A stretch of 64,000 nucleotides of DNA. It comes from RHLJ01 sp965212165. Its GTDB lineage: Bacteria > Bacteroidota > Rhodothermia > Balneolales > Balneolaceae. The translations under genes and the position numbers were made by a program. Shown in pieces: positions 42,674-51,563 of this stretch (its first letter is position 1; each line of letters starts with the position of its first letter). The stretch lies in contig OZ243096.1 of assembly GCA_965212165.1 (NCBI GenBank), forward strand, positions 3,278,567 to 3,342,566, in the 5' to 3' direction. A model generated the notes under the pieces. That model was not told the origin of the DNA. It was given only the letters and a program-made list of their open reading frames with translations, and ran no database searches.

Positions 42674-45600
42674 TTAAAAAACAGCACTTACAACGAGTTT
42701 AATTGTATGTATATCTGCTCGGTCTCTTACAGTTCTCCCATCATAATTAAAACTTAAACGAATTAATTCATTTACTCGATAGGATCCTGTGAACGACCAA
42801 ATGAGATTTGTACCAACTCCTATCCCTTCAGTAAGTTCAAAAGTGCCAAATGAAGACGATGCGCCTTTAACAGTAGTATTGCGAAGTTCAAAGCGTGCAT
42901 TAGCTTGTAATTTTCGAAATAAATAAGCCCTGTGTGAATTTATAACTTTAAAAATTTTAGCCTTTACAGGTATTATTGGAAATCGATCTTCTTTAATCGC
43001 ATATGAGAACGAAAACGAACTTTGCCATGAACGATTTAGTGTGGCTTCAAGACCCGGTGTTATTGTTGTTGATCTAATATTAAAGTTTCTACTCAACAAA
43101 AGATCACTCCCCGATTCATTTATGCTAGATGTGAAATCTCCTGAGAGTCTAAGCTGTTCGGCAAGCTGGAACGAACTATTTATGAAAAGAAGTGATGAAA
43201 ATAATGATTGAGAATCAGTACTTCTTTGGTTTAAACTCTTGCTCTGATTATATCCTATAAGAAAGTCAGTCTTTCTATAATCTGGGAACAAATCCAATTC
43301 TTTCTCCCATATTAAACGTCCCTGTAGTGTTGTAGAATCATTTCGAAACTTCTGAAGTCTTAATAAATAAATATCACTTAGGTCTTCATTCGTTGAGCTT
43401 TCTGTAATATCAATCCTTGAACGAAGCTGTATATTTGAAATAAAAGACTCTTGTGATTCATTAACATTTAAGAATAAAAACGGTTTAATTTCATTTCTAA
43501 TACGAGCCTTTAAATCTATGATTGGCATAAAATTATCAGACGGTAAAAATTGTCTTACATAAATACCTTCATTCGGGCTTAGTTCTGGGAAGAACTCATC
43601 AATTTGTTGAACACCATCTTTATTTGTGTCAATCCAAACATATTGACCTAATTCAGGACCTATTTCTATATATGTTTCTTGGATTAAAGCACGACGTTCG
43701 GTGTTTGCCTCGTAAAATAACTGACCGTTCCAAATATCTGACTTTGTTTCATAATCTGTTACTGATCGAATCAATAATCCCCGACGATTTGTTAAACCAA
43801 GTTGCTCAAAATCATCTGTAAAATCCTTTGAGCGCAGAGCCACTTCGTTTTTTGTTCCGAAAAAATTATTTGGACGATAATCCACTTTTAATCTTTGCTC
43901 TATTGAGGTTGATTGTTCTTCAAGCTCATTATTAATAACACCGTTTTCTGAACGATAAATGATACTTCCATCAACTTGAATACTACTTGATTGAAACCTT
44001 ATTCCTGATCCGATTTCATAAAATGAAAAAGAGGAGTTATTTAGTGAATCGGTCACACTGGATCTCTCCAATCTTTTTTCTTGCTCAAAACTTAAATATG
44101 GAGTCCATCTATCCTGTAATTGCTTATCAATAGAACCTATATGTCTAAACCAATCACCCTTTTGTCTTAAAAGCTGATCCTCAGATTGAACCCAATCCTG
44201 ACTGTAATTAATATTTAAAAAATCCTGCTCATTACTTTTAAATTTTGAGCCTTGTCTATATCCTTTAAAGTCACTCCTATCTATAAACCCATATTCTCCA
44301 GTAATACTTGTATTGGATAATGGTTTTACTTCAAATATTGCTTCATTAAATGATTCTTCTGCTTGAGTATCTCTACTGATATTCCATTTTCTATTGAACT
44401 CAACTTCTTTTGTGCGTTCAAAATATTGAAAGCGCTCACCAGAGTATCGTCGTGAAAATGAAGCGTTAATTTCGCCTATCCCCGAATTCAACTCTTTCAC
44501 ATTTAATCCAGATAAATAGGAATAATCATTGTTATCATCATCGTCTAAATTTGAAAATCTATTTTTATCATATCCACTTACAGCCCATTCGCCAAATACC
44601 GAGATATTTTTAGTAAGATTAAATGAACTATTTAATGCTACCATTTTTTGCTCAACAGGCGCTGGAAGCCTTCTAAAAGGCTCATATTCACCTAAACCAG
44701 GGCCCACCCATTCATACAACAGTCCATTTATAGCTCTCCCAACCCTTCTATAACTACCTTGACCGTTTTCTACTTTTGAAAATCTTACTACATAAATAGA
44801 TTGAGATGATCCAGGAATATTTTTGAATATAGAATACAATTGTCCATTATAAGTGGTATCTATTTTTGCATATCGAACATTGTTCCTGTCTTCATCATCA
44901 GCTAATCTTTCTCCAGAAACATTAGCTCCATCAAGATTATCACCAACCTGCCTAAGTAAATCAATATCATTTTCGGTTAGGCTTTGCTGTGAAAGAAGTT
45001 CATCTCCATCTGCTTGTCTAATTACTGAGGCGCCAAGTTTTAATCTTCCATCAAAAAAGTCATCACTTGCTTCTGCAGCAACTAAGGTTCTGTTGAAGTT
45101 TTGATCAATGTATTCATATTCGATTAGTATTCGTGTCTCATCTTTAATGAGAAGATTATTTGTAAAAAAAACTTCTCCTAATCCATAATCAATGATATAA
45201 TCATTTTCTTCTCCACGATTTACACGAATCCCATTTATGTATACTTTCTCTGTACCAGCTAAAATAATTACAAACTCTTCACCATCTCTTCCTGACAAAC
45301 GATATGGACCTTGAACTCCATCCTGACCGTTGAATGTTAGTGATTTAAAAGTTCCTCTAACCACTGAAAGTGCACCACTATAATCACCATACTTGCTTGA
45401 TGTATAGCCTGCGGCACCTTGTAATCTTCGATTTAAACGAGCGAATGTACTTTGTTCCAAACTAACATCTACATCTCCCATTTCAACTGTTGTGTTTTTT
45501 GATTGAAGTTGAATAAATACTCGATCAAATTCACGAAGATTTTGAGTAGTACCATCTGGCTGAATTGGAATGCTTTTGTCTGTAAGTGAAGCATTTATGG

Positions 45601-46192
45601 ACATATCATCGGTTAGCTGTCCATTTAGCTCAAATTGCAATCCACTTTCAAGTGCAAAGTCTTGATTTGTACCAATAATTATTCCTCTACTTAAACTTCC
45701 CCTTTGTTCGAGATCAGAATTATCAAAACTACTCACATTTGTAGCACTGATTAATTCTCGACTTAGCGAATCGTTTTCTAACTTATAAAATGATGAATCC
45801 AACTCCTGTTCTTTTCTATTTTGATAAATTCTTTTTATTGCCAAAGGGTATGCTTCGAATTCAATTCGAACTGAGGAAATATCTTTAAACCTATCTTTGA
45901 ATCCTGGTCTTATAAACCAAAGCCTATAGTTTTCATCATATGTCCAAAATGAGTTGGAAATAATGGAATCACTTATAAAAACTTTAATAGTATTTGGAAT
46001 CACCCATTCATCTAATACATAATTCGAATCAGGGTTAAATGGATTAATTGTTATTTCTGAAGTGATTGTAGTTTGCGCATTGACTTCTTTCACAGATAAA
46101 AAAACTGTGTTAAAAACTACTATCCACAAAAAAAGAAAAAAGACTTTTTGCAACGCTACTGTATATGCTGATGATTTCTTTAACCTAATCAA
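42674..46192 (-). CDS. Large exported protein of unknown function, probably outer-membrane
   Basis: A 1172-residue protein with an N-terminal signal (about 1-40, ending VNAQ) and otherwise no membrane helix. A conserved-looking block about 150-365 includes GSLSRGIIIGTNQD, LTDKSIPIQPDGTTQ, the EFDRVFIQL strand, GPYRLSGRDGEEFVIILAG and YIIDYGLGEVFFTNN. The remaining 700 residues are long alternating polar/hydrophobic strands ending in KLVVSAVF, as in a large beta-barrel. It vaguely recalls the surface-exposed repeats of SprA, but it is half that length and I cannot assign it. It is monocistronic, between exbB and dsbD-like genes. Confidence 0.8.
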   Translation of the reverse strand: MIRLKKSSAYTVALQKVFFLFLWIVVFNTVFLSVKEVNAQTTITSEITINPFNPDSNYVLDEWVIPNTIKVFISDSIISNSFWTYDENYRLWFIRPGFKDRFKDISSVRIEFEAYPLAIKRIYQNRKEQELDSSFYKLENDSLSRELISATNVSSFDNSDLEQRGSLSRGIIIGTNQDFALESGLQFELNGQLTDDMSINASLTDKSIPIQPDGTTQNLREFDRVFIQLQSKNTTVEMGDVDVSLEQSTFARLNRRLQGAAGYTSSKYGDYSGALSVVRGTFKSLTFNGQDGVQGPYRLSGRDGEEFVIILAGTEKVYINGIRVNRGEENDYIIDYGLGEVFFTNNLLIKDETRILIEYEYIDQNFNRTLVAAEASDDFFDGRLKLGASVIRQADGDELLSQQSLTENDIDLLRQVGDNLDGANVSGERLADDEDRNNVRYAKIDTTYNGQLYSIFKNIPGSSQSIYVVRFSKVENGQGSYRRVGRAINGLLYEWVGPGLGEYEPFRRLPAPVEQKMVALNSSFNLTKNISVFGEWAVSGYDKNRFSNLDDDDNNDYSYLSGLNVKELNSGIGEINASFSRRYSGERFQYFERTKEVEFNRKWNISRDTQAEESFNEAIFEVKPLSNTSITGEYGFIDRSDFKGYRQGSKFKSNEQDFLNINYSQDWVQSEDQLLRQKGDWFRHIGSIDKQLQDRWTPYLSFEQEKRLERSSVTDSLNNSSFSFYEIGSGIRFQSSSIQVDGSIIYRSENGVINNELEEQSTSIEQRLKVDYRPNNFFGTKNEVALRSKDFTDDFEQLGLTNRRGLLIRSVTDYETKSDIWNGQLFYEANTERRALIQETYIEIGPELGQYVWIDTNKDGVQQIDEFFPELSPNEGIYVRQFLPSDNFMPIIDLKARIRNEIKPFLFLNVNESQESFISNIQLRSRIDITESSTNEDLSDIYLLRLQKFRNDSTTLQGRLIWEKELDLFPDYRKTDFLIGYNQSKSLNQRSTDSQSLFSSLLFINSSFQLAEQLRLSGDFTSSINESGSDLLLSRNFNIRSTTITPGLEATLNRSWQSSFSFSYAIKEDRFPIIPVKAKIFKVINSHRAYLFRKLQANARFELRNTTVKGASSSFGTFELTEGIGVGTNLIWSFTGSYRVNELIRLSFNYDGRTVRDRADIHTIKLVVSAVF

Positions 46193-46304
46193 CGAATTAA
46201 AATTCTTCAGGAAAAACTTATTTGTTAATACACTGAAATTAATTCAGTATGACTGCTTAAATAAGTTAATTATAGAATTGTAAACAGTAGCGTTATTCGA
46301 TAAG

Positions 46305-48221
46305 CTAATTTGAGTTATATGCATTTATCCCTTTCTCTAAAAAAGAAATAAATTTTTCAGAATTTATGAATCCTAGTTCTTGAGCTATTACACGTTCACC
46401 TGAAGGATCAAGTATTACATAGGTTGGAAGTGCAACATTTCCAGTAAGCCTGAATTGTAGTTGCTGATTTTCTTGAGCATCAGATCCGCCATCTGTATAC
46501 AGCTTAACTAGCTTCATTTTATCAAATTGTTCTCGTACTTCTTGTAGTGGAAACACATTTGATTCCATTGCACGGCAGTTAGTGCATGTATACCCTGTAA
46601 AGTCTATAAATACAGGTATTCCTTCTGATTTAGCTTCTGCAACTGCTGCGGTATAATCTTCGGTCCAACCATCTTCACTAGTAGATGAGCCAGAACCTCC
46701 ACCCATCGCTGAAATGGTACCTACAACACTAACATCGGTTTGCATTTTTGGTGGTAGCCAAGAATCCCATATACCAAGCGAAGCTCCCATTAAACCTGGC
46801 ATTAGATAAAAACTGAATAATAGAAATGGTAGTGCAAGTAATAATCTTCCTGTTGTTACAAATTCTGGCTTTGATTCATGCTTTAATATGAATACGCCAA
46901 GAACATATAACCCGGCAACAAAGAAAATTGCCATCCATGCAGCAATTGCGAAAGGCCTGCTTATTAATCCCCAACCCATAACTAGATCAACATTAGAGAG
47001 GAATTTAATTGCTGCTGCTAATTCAATAAATCCAAGAAGCACTTTTACGATATTCATCCATGAACCACTTTTGGGAAGTTTATTTAGCCATTGTGGAAAC
47101 ATAGCAAATAGTACAAAGGGGCTTGCAAAGGCTGCCGAGAAACCAATCATTCCAATAATCGGGTAAAGCCATTGACCACCACCAGCAGTTGCAGCAAATA
47201 CAACACCAACAAATGGTGCTGTACAAGAAAAAGATACTGCACTAATTGTCATCGCCATAAAAAGAATACCAGCAATCCCTGAGCTTTCGTTACTTTTTTT
47301 ATTTAAAAAATTAGTGAGTTGATGAGGCAATTGAAGTTCATACATACCAAGTAAACTGAAGGCAAATGCTATAAGAACAACTGCAATCATAAAGTTAACA
47401 ATTGGACTTGCCCCAAAGTTTTGAGCCCCTGATACACCTACAACCGCTGCGAGTATTACACCTATTAACGTGAATGTAATAACAATTGCAAATCCAAAGA
47501 ATAGAGCTTGTCCAATTCCTTTCTTGTTCTCATCCTGCTTAGAAAAATATGAAACCGTTAATGGGATCATTGGAAAAACACATGGAGTAAGTAGTGCAGC
47601 AAAACCAGCTAAAATTGCAATCCAGATAAATGAAAATATGCCTTCATTTCCCAAATCATAAGAACTACTTCCTTCATATTCAGATGAATTCTCTTCCTCA
47701 ATTCCGCCTATAGCTGCTTCAAAAGGAGTATCAGAAACACCAATAACTTCAACACCAGCAATTATTGATTTTGTTTTTGGAGGTAGGCATACACGATCAT
47801 CGCATACTTGGTAGTAAACTTGTATATCTAGAGTTTGATTACCAGAAAGCTCAGTTTTAATAGCAACTGGAATTGTAAATTTAGCAAATGATGAATGCCA
47901 GCCAAGCTCTGCTTCAAAGTTTGGATCAAATTCAATATCAGCATCAGATTCAGCTATACTACCAGCTAGAACAAAGTTTGGAGAATTTGCTGAAAATTCT
48001 GTTGGAAAAGGTCCAGCATCTGGATCATTTAAAACAGAGTATAAATGCCAATCCCCTTCAATTGAGGCGTCAATTACGACATTAAAAACTTCACCAGCTT
48101 TTACTTGTTCAGGAAGTTCGGTGACTTCGAATTTAACTGGATCTGGAATTTGTGCGTAAACAAAAAGTGGGAATAGCATTCCAAGGATGATTCCCACTAA
48201 TAATGTTTTTAAAACTTTCAT
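46305..48221 (-). CDS. DsbD-family thiol:disulfide interchange protein
   Basis: DsbD moves reducing power from cytoplasmic thioredoxin to periplasmic proteins. The 638 residues hold a signal peptide (about 1-24), an N-terminal DsbD-alpha-like domain (about 25-180) containing YYQVCDDRVCLPP, a CcdA-like eight-helix core (about 195-480) with the redox Cys pair in LTPCVFPMIPLT and ISAVSFSCTAPFVG, and a thioredoxin-fold C-terminal domain with CTNC (Cys546, Cys549). All six redox cysteines of the relay can be seen. The partner proteins (cytochrome maturation or DsbC-like) are not in the window. Confidence 0.93.
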   Translation of the reverse strand: MKVLKTLLVGIILGMLFPLFVYAQIPDPVKFEVTELPEQVKAGEVFNVVIDASIEGDWHLYSVLNDPDAGPFPTEFSANSPNFVLAGSIAESDADIEFDPNFEAELGWHSSFAKFTIPVAIKTELSGNQTLDIQVYYQVCDDRVCLPPKTKSIIAGVEVIGVSDTPFEAAIGGIEEENSSEYEGSSSYDLGNEGIFSFIWIAILAGFAALLTPCVFPMIPLTVSYFSKQDENKKGIGQALFFGFAIVITFTLIGVILAAVVGVSGAQNFGASPIVNFMIAVVLIAFAFSLLGMYELQLPHQLTNFLNKKSNESSGIAGILFMAMTISAVSFSCTAPFVGVVFAATAGGGQWLYPIIGMIGFSAAFASPFVLFAMFPQWLNKLPKSGSWMNIVKVLLGFIELAAAIKFLSNVDLVMGWGLISRPFAIAAWMAIFFVAGLYVLGVFILKHESKPEFVTTGRLLLALPFLLFSFYLMPGLMGASLGIWDSWLPPKMQTDVSVVGTISAMGGGSGSSTSEDGWTEDYTAAVAEAKSEGIPVFIDFTGYTCTNCRAMESNVFPLQEVREQFDKMKLVKLYTDGGSDAQENQQLQFRLTGNVALPTYVILDPSGERVIAQELGFINSEKFISFLEKGINAYNSN

Positions 48222-48315
48222 CTGATATTGATCGATTCTAGATTATTTATTAATCCTATGATAAATGACATATTTGGAGTATCAAAGTTTAGGAAATAAC
48301 ATTTCTGTAACATTT

Positions 48316-48337
48316 AATGCTTCATCAATAAAGCATT
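48316..48337 (-). terminator. Stem-loop after rplI, weak terminator candidate
   Basis: AATGCTT (48316-48322) pairs perfectly with AAGCATT (48331-48337) around an 8-base loop, about 20 bases after the rplI stop on the minus strand. There is no clear T-run, so termination here is uncertain. Confidence 0.4.
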
Positions 48338-48358
48338 TATCAAATCGATTGTACAGAT

Positions 48359-48805
48359 TTATTCGGCTTTAACAACCCAGAACTTTACTGTTGGTTTAAG
48401 ATCTCCAACTAAGTTAACTGTTGCAGTGTATTCACCTAGAACTTTAACATCTTCATTGATAGTAATATTTCTTCTATCAACTAGTATTTCTCGTTCTTGT
48501 AAAGCTTCAGCTATTTGAACATTTGTAACTGTTCCAAAGATCTTGTCATCTTCGCCAGTAGTTACTGGAATAGTTACTGATGTTGCTTCTAATAGTTTTG
48601 CTAATGCTTTTGCTTCCTTAACAGTAAGTTCAGCTTTAAGAGCTGCACGCTTTTGCATAAGTTCAACTTCTGCAATTGCGCCCTTGGTTGCTAATACTGC
48701 TTTTGCTTGAGGTATAAGATAGTTACGACCGTATCCGTCTTTTACTTCTACAAGCTCACCAGCTTGTCCTAATTTTTCTACGTCTTCTTTAAGAATAATT
48801 TTCAT
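48359..48805 (-). CDS. rplI: 50S ribosomal protein L9
   Basis: L9 binds 23S rRNA and stabilises the L1 stalk region. The 148-residue length is standard. The N-terminal domain reads MKIILKEDVEKLGQAGELVEVKDGYGRNYLIPQ, with conserved Gly and Asn residues that bind rRNA, followed by the long central helix (about 41-75) and a C-terminal domain that starts near ATSVTIPVTTGEDDKIFGTVT. It is last in the rpsF-rpsR-rplI operon, 17 bases after rpsR. Confidence 0.98.
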   Translation of the reverse strand: MKIILKEDVEKLGQAGELVEVKDGYGRNYLIPQAKAVLATKGAIAEVELMQKRAALKAELTVKEAKALAKLLEATSVTIPVTTGEDDKIFGTVTNVQIAEALQEREILVDRRNITINEDVKVLGEYTATVNLVGDLKPTVKFWVVKAE

Positions 48806-48822
48806 TGTCTCAATTTCCTTTA

Positions 48823-49074
48823 TTATCGAAGATTTTCAGCTACATATGGCATTAATGCCAAAAAGCGTGCACGTTTAACAGCAGTAGTTAACTGTCTTTG
48901 GTGTTTTGCGCTGGTTCCTGTTACACGGCGAGGAAGAATTTTACCTTGGTCGTTCGTAAATCTTTGTAGAGTTTCTACGTCTTTATAATCGATATACTCT
49001 AAGCCAGCTTTGGTAAACTTACACTGCTTAACTTTGCGAATACTTTTCTTTGGGTGTGATGGATTCTTAATCAT
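48823..49074 (-). CDS. rpsR: 30S ribosomal protein S18
   Basis: S18 forms a dimer with S6 on the 30S platform. The 83-residue protein carries the family core QCKFTKAGLEYIDYKDVETLQRFTNDQGKILPRRVTG, then TSAKHQRQLTTAVKRARFLALMPY. It lies between rpsF and rplI, the normal order, with only short gaps. No zinc-binding Cys set is present beyond the single Cys at the start of the core. Confidence 0.98.
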   Translation of the reverse strand: MIKNPSHPKKSIRKVKQCKFTKAGLEYIDYKDVETLQRFTNDQGKILPRRVTGTSAKHQRQLTTAVKRARFLALMPYVAENLR

Positions 49075-49098
49075 AATTGGATGTCTTTGAAATGAGGA

Positions 49099-49482
49099 TT
49101 AATCTTCTGAGGCTACTTCTTCTTCATCTTCTACTGCGAAGATGTTTGGAACAGCATTTTTCTTAACTAACTCTCTATGACGAAGCATTTTTGCGTCGAA
49201 CTTGAGAGTAAGGTATCTCATGTATTCATCTTCAATTCGCATGTATCTTTCAAGAACTGCAATCGCTGTTGCTGGTGCAGTGAAATAAGCATTGATGTAA
49301 TACCCATTACCTTTTTTGTCGATTTCATAGGCAAACTTACGTAATCCCCATTCTTCAACTTCTTCAATTGTTCCACCGTTGTCTGTGATAAGCTTGTTTA
49401 TTTTTTCAACAGCAGCTTTTACGTCATCCTCTTCTAAAACAGGATTTATAATGTACGTTAATTCGTAATAGTTATTGCTCAT
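49099..49482 (-). CDS. rpsF: 30S ribosomal protein S6
   Basis: S6 pairs with S18 in the platform of the small subunit. The 127-residue protein shows YYELTYIINPVLEEDDVKAAVEKI, the EVEEWGLRKFAYEI strand with conserved Trp-Gly, and GYYINAYFTAPATAI; an acidic tail follows (AVEDEEEVASED). It is the first gene of the rpsF-rpsR-rplI operon. No single-strand binding gene (ssb) sits between rpsF and rpsR, unlike in Firmicutes. Confidence 0.97.
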   Translation of the reverse strand: MSNNYYELTYIINPVLEEDDVKAAVEKINKLITDNGGTIEEVEEWGLRKFAYEIDKKGNGYYINAYFTAPATAIAVLERYMRIEDEYMRYLTLKFDAKMLRHRELVKKNAVPNIFAVEDEEEVASED

Positions 49483-49620
49483 AGTATATATAAGGTTTCT
49501 ATGGATGTTTTCATTCTGAAAACAGTCATTTTAGCACTTTGCCAAAACAACAGAAGGCTTAAAATATAAGAGTTTTTATATCTTATTGCTACACTTTTTG
49601 CTCAAAACATTATAGGCATT

Positions 49621-49908
49621 TTAAACAATAATTGATTCTATCGCCTTTGCAAGATCAATATCTTTTTGAGTAACCTGATTATCCGCATCATGCGTTTGTA
49701 ATCCAATGTTAACTTGTCCATAAACATTAAAAATATTTGGGTGATGACCCTGAGCCTCTGCCTCAAACCCAACTCTTACTATAAAAGCTAAAGATTCTTT
49801 AAAATTATTGAATTCGAATTTTTTCCAGATTTTATTCTCAGTGTATAACCAATCAGGCAATGCTTTTAATTCTTTATTAATTTGCTCTTCACTTAATGGA
49901 TTCATCAT
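49621..49908 (-). CDS. phhB: Pterin-4a-carbinolamine dehydratase
   Basis: PCD/DCoH regenerates the tetrahydropterin cofactor after aromatic amino acid hydroxylation by dehydrating the 4a-carbinolamine. The 95-residue protein has the family signature EAEAQGHHPNIFNVYGQVNI, a later LQTHDADNQVTQKDIDLA with the third His and Asp, and the expected WLYTENKIWKKFEF strand. The start may be Met1 or Met2. Together with folE2 and the PTPS-like gene at 31453-32812 it suggests pterin cofactor use, but no phenylalanine hydroxylase gene is in the window and PCD is also found without one. Confidence 0.93.
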   Translation of the reverse strand: MMNPLSEEQINKELKALPDWLYTENKIWKKFEFNNFKESLAFIVRVGFEAEAQGHHPNIFNVYGQVNIGLQTHDADNQVTQKDIDLAKAIESIIV

Positions 49909-50102
49909 TTTCCTTATTTTTTACATTTTTATTTAAAACGACTTCTAAATTATTTTCATTCAATTGAAATAAATTCATTTTTTATTTTGTGTTTACAATC
50001 TTTTAACACACATTTTTAAGAAAGAAGCATATCCTTTTTTTGAAACGCGTTTACTTCTTTTATTTTCCATACAATCACTGATAAAACTAACCATCCACAT
50101 TT

Positions 50103-51545
50103 GTGAAGCTAAGCACCATTTTTCGAAAAACTAGATACTTATTAGCTCCTTTAGTTGTATTTCTACTCTCAGATCTCACACTAGCAGCAGAAGCAGGAGC
50201 CTCACATGGGATAGATGGAAGTAATTTAGGTCTTATTTGGGCACTTCCATTTGCAGGTATACTTTTATCAATCGCTATTTTTCCATTGTTTGCTGAAACT
50301 TGGTGGCACCACAATTTTGGTAAAGTTTCTGCTGTTTGGGCAGCGTCACTTGTAATCCCTCTTATTTTTAGCTTCGGTTTTGAAGCTGCACTCTATGAAG
50401 TTCTTCATGCCTATCTACTCGAATACATTCCTTTTATCGTATTATTGCTAGCTCTTTTTACTGTTTCTGGTGGTATTAGAATAAAAGGATATCTAAAGGG
50501 AACACCAGAAGTGAACACTGGAATTCTTCTAATTGGAACTATTCTTGCAAGCTGGATGGGAACAACAGGAGCAGCAATGCTTCTAATTCGACCAATTCTA
50601 AGGGCAAATGAATGGAGAAGCACAAAAAAACATATTGTTATTTTCTTCATTTTCTTAGTTGCTAACGTTGGTGGATCACTAACCCCACTAGGTGACCCTC
50701 CTCTTTTCTTAGGCTTCTTACAAGGGGTAGATTTTTTCTGGACTACCACTAACCTATTCTGGGAAATGAGTTTTGTGGCAACAATACTTCTAATTCTTTA
50801 TTACCTCTGGGATCGACATCTATACAAAAAAGAAACAAACACAGCTCCACTTGACGATGGTACTGAACCTTTAGGGATTGAAGGGAGCCAGAATTTAATT
50901 CTAATCTTAGCTATTGTTGGTGCCGTTCTTTTTTCAGGTCTTGTACATCTTGGTGAGCTAACTATTTTTCATGTACATGTGACTATTGAGAACCTGATAC
51001 GTGATGTATTACTTCTTGTGATCACTTGGCTTAGTTGGAAAATAACATCTAAAGCAAGTCGGGCCGCAAATGGGTTTAATTGGTTTCCAATTCAAGAAGT
51101 TGGAAAACTTTTTGCTGGAATATTTATCACCATAATTACTCCAATTGCAATGTTGAAAGCTGCAAATAACGGACAAGGAGCATTGCAATTTGTTAATGAT
51201 GCTGTATTTGACCAAAATGGAGATCCTATTAATTATATGTTTTTTTGGATCACTGGAATACTCTCGGCATTTCTTGATAATGCTCCAACTTACCTAGTAT
51301 TTTTTAATGCTGCAGGTGGCGATGCCCAGATTCTTATGAATGAAATGAGTCATACACTTATCGCAATTTCATCTGGAGCTGTTTTCTTTGGTGCACTATC
51401 TTATATCGGAAATGCCCCAAATTTTATGGTAAAATCTATTGCAGAACAAAATGGAGTGAAAATGCCAAGTTTTGGTGCATACCTTATTTGGTCTGTTGGG
51501 ATATTAGTCCCAATTTATTTACTAGTTACATTTCTATTTATATAA
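50103..51545 (+). CDS. nhaD: NhaD-type sodium:proton antiporter
   Basis: NhaD exchanges Na+ or Li+ for protons and helps in salt and pH tolerance. The 480-residue membrane protein of the ion-transporter superfamily has about twelve helices. Recognisable parts are GASHGIDGSNLGLIWALPFA after an N-terminal segment, TTGAAMLLIRPILRANE, NVGGSLTPLGDPPLFLGFL (the family's SLTPLGDPPL loop) and LSAFLDNAPTYLVF (an FLDNAPTYL-type motif). The start codon is GTG at 50103. It is divergent from phhB and probably co-transcribed with the Omp85-like gene 18 bases downstream. Confidence 0.92.
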   Translation: MKLSTIFRKTRYLLAPLVVFLLSDLTLAAEAGASHGIDGSNLGLIWALPFAGILLSIAIFPLFAETWWHHNFGKVSAVWAASLVIPLIFSFGFEAALYEVLHAYLLEYIPFIVLLLALFTVSGGIRIKGYLKGTPEVNTGILLIGTILASWMGTTGAAMLLIRPILRANEWRSTKKHIVIFFIFLVANVGGSLTPLGDPPLFLGFLQGVDFFWTTTNLFWEMSFVATILLILYYLWDRHLYKKETNTAPLDDGTEPLGIEGSQNLILILAIVGAVLFSGLVHLGELTIFHVHVTIENLIRDVLLLVITWLSWKITSKASRAANGFNWFPIQEVGKLFAGIFITIITPIAMLKAANNGQGALQFVNDAVFDQNGDPINYMFFWITGILSAFLDNAPTYLVFFNAAGGDAQILMNEMSHTLIAISSGAVFFGALSYIGNAPNFMVKSIAEQNGVKMPSFGAYLIWSVGILVPIYLLVTFLFI

Positions 51546-51563
51546 CCTAATAGCCTTATACTT

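Noticed and set aside
42674..46192. Gliding/T9SS protein SprA (Sov)
   Set aside because: It is about half of the usual SprA length, and I cannot match the characteristic repeats along the chain; only a general resemblance exists.
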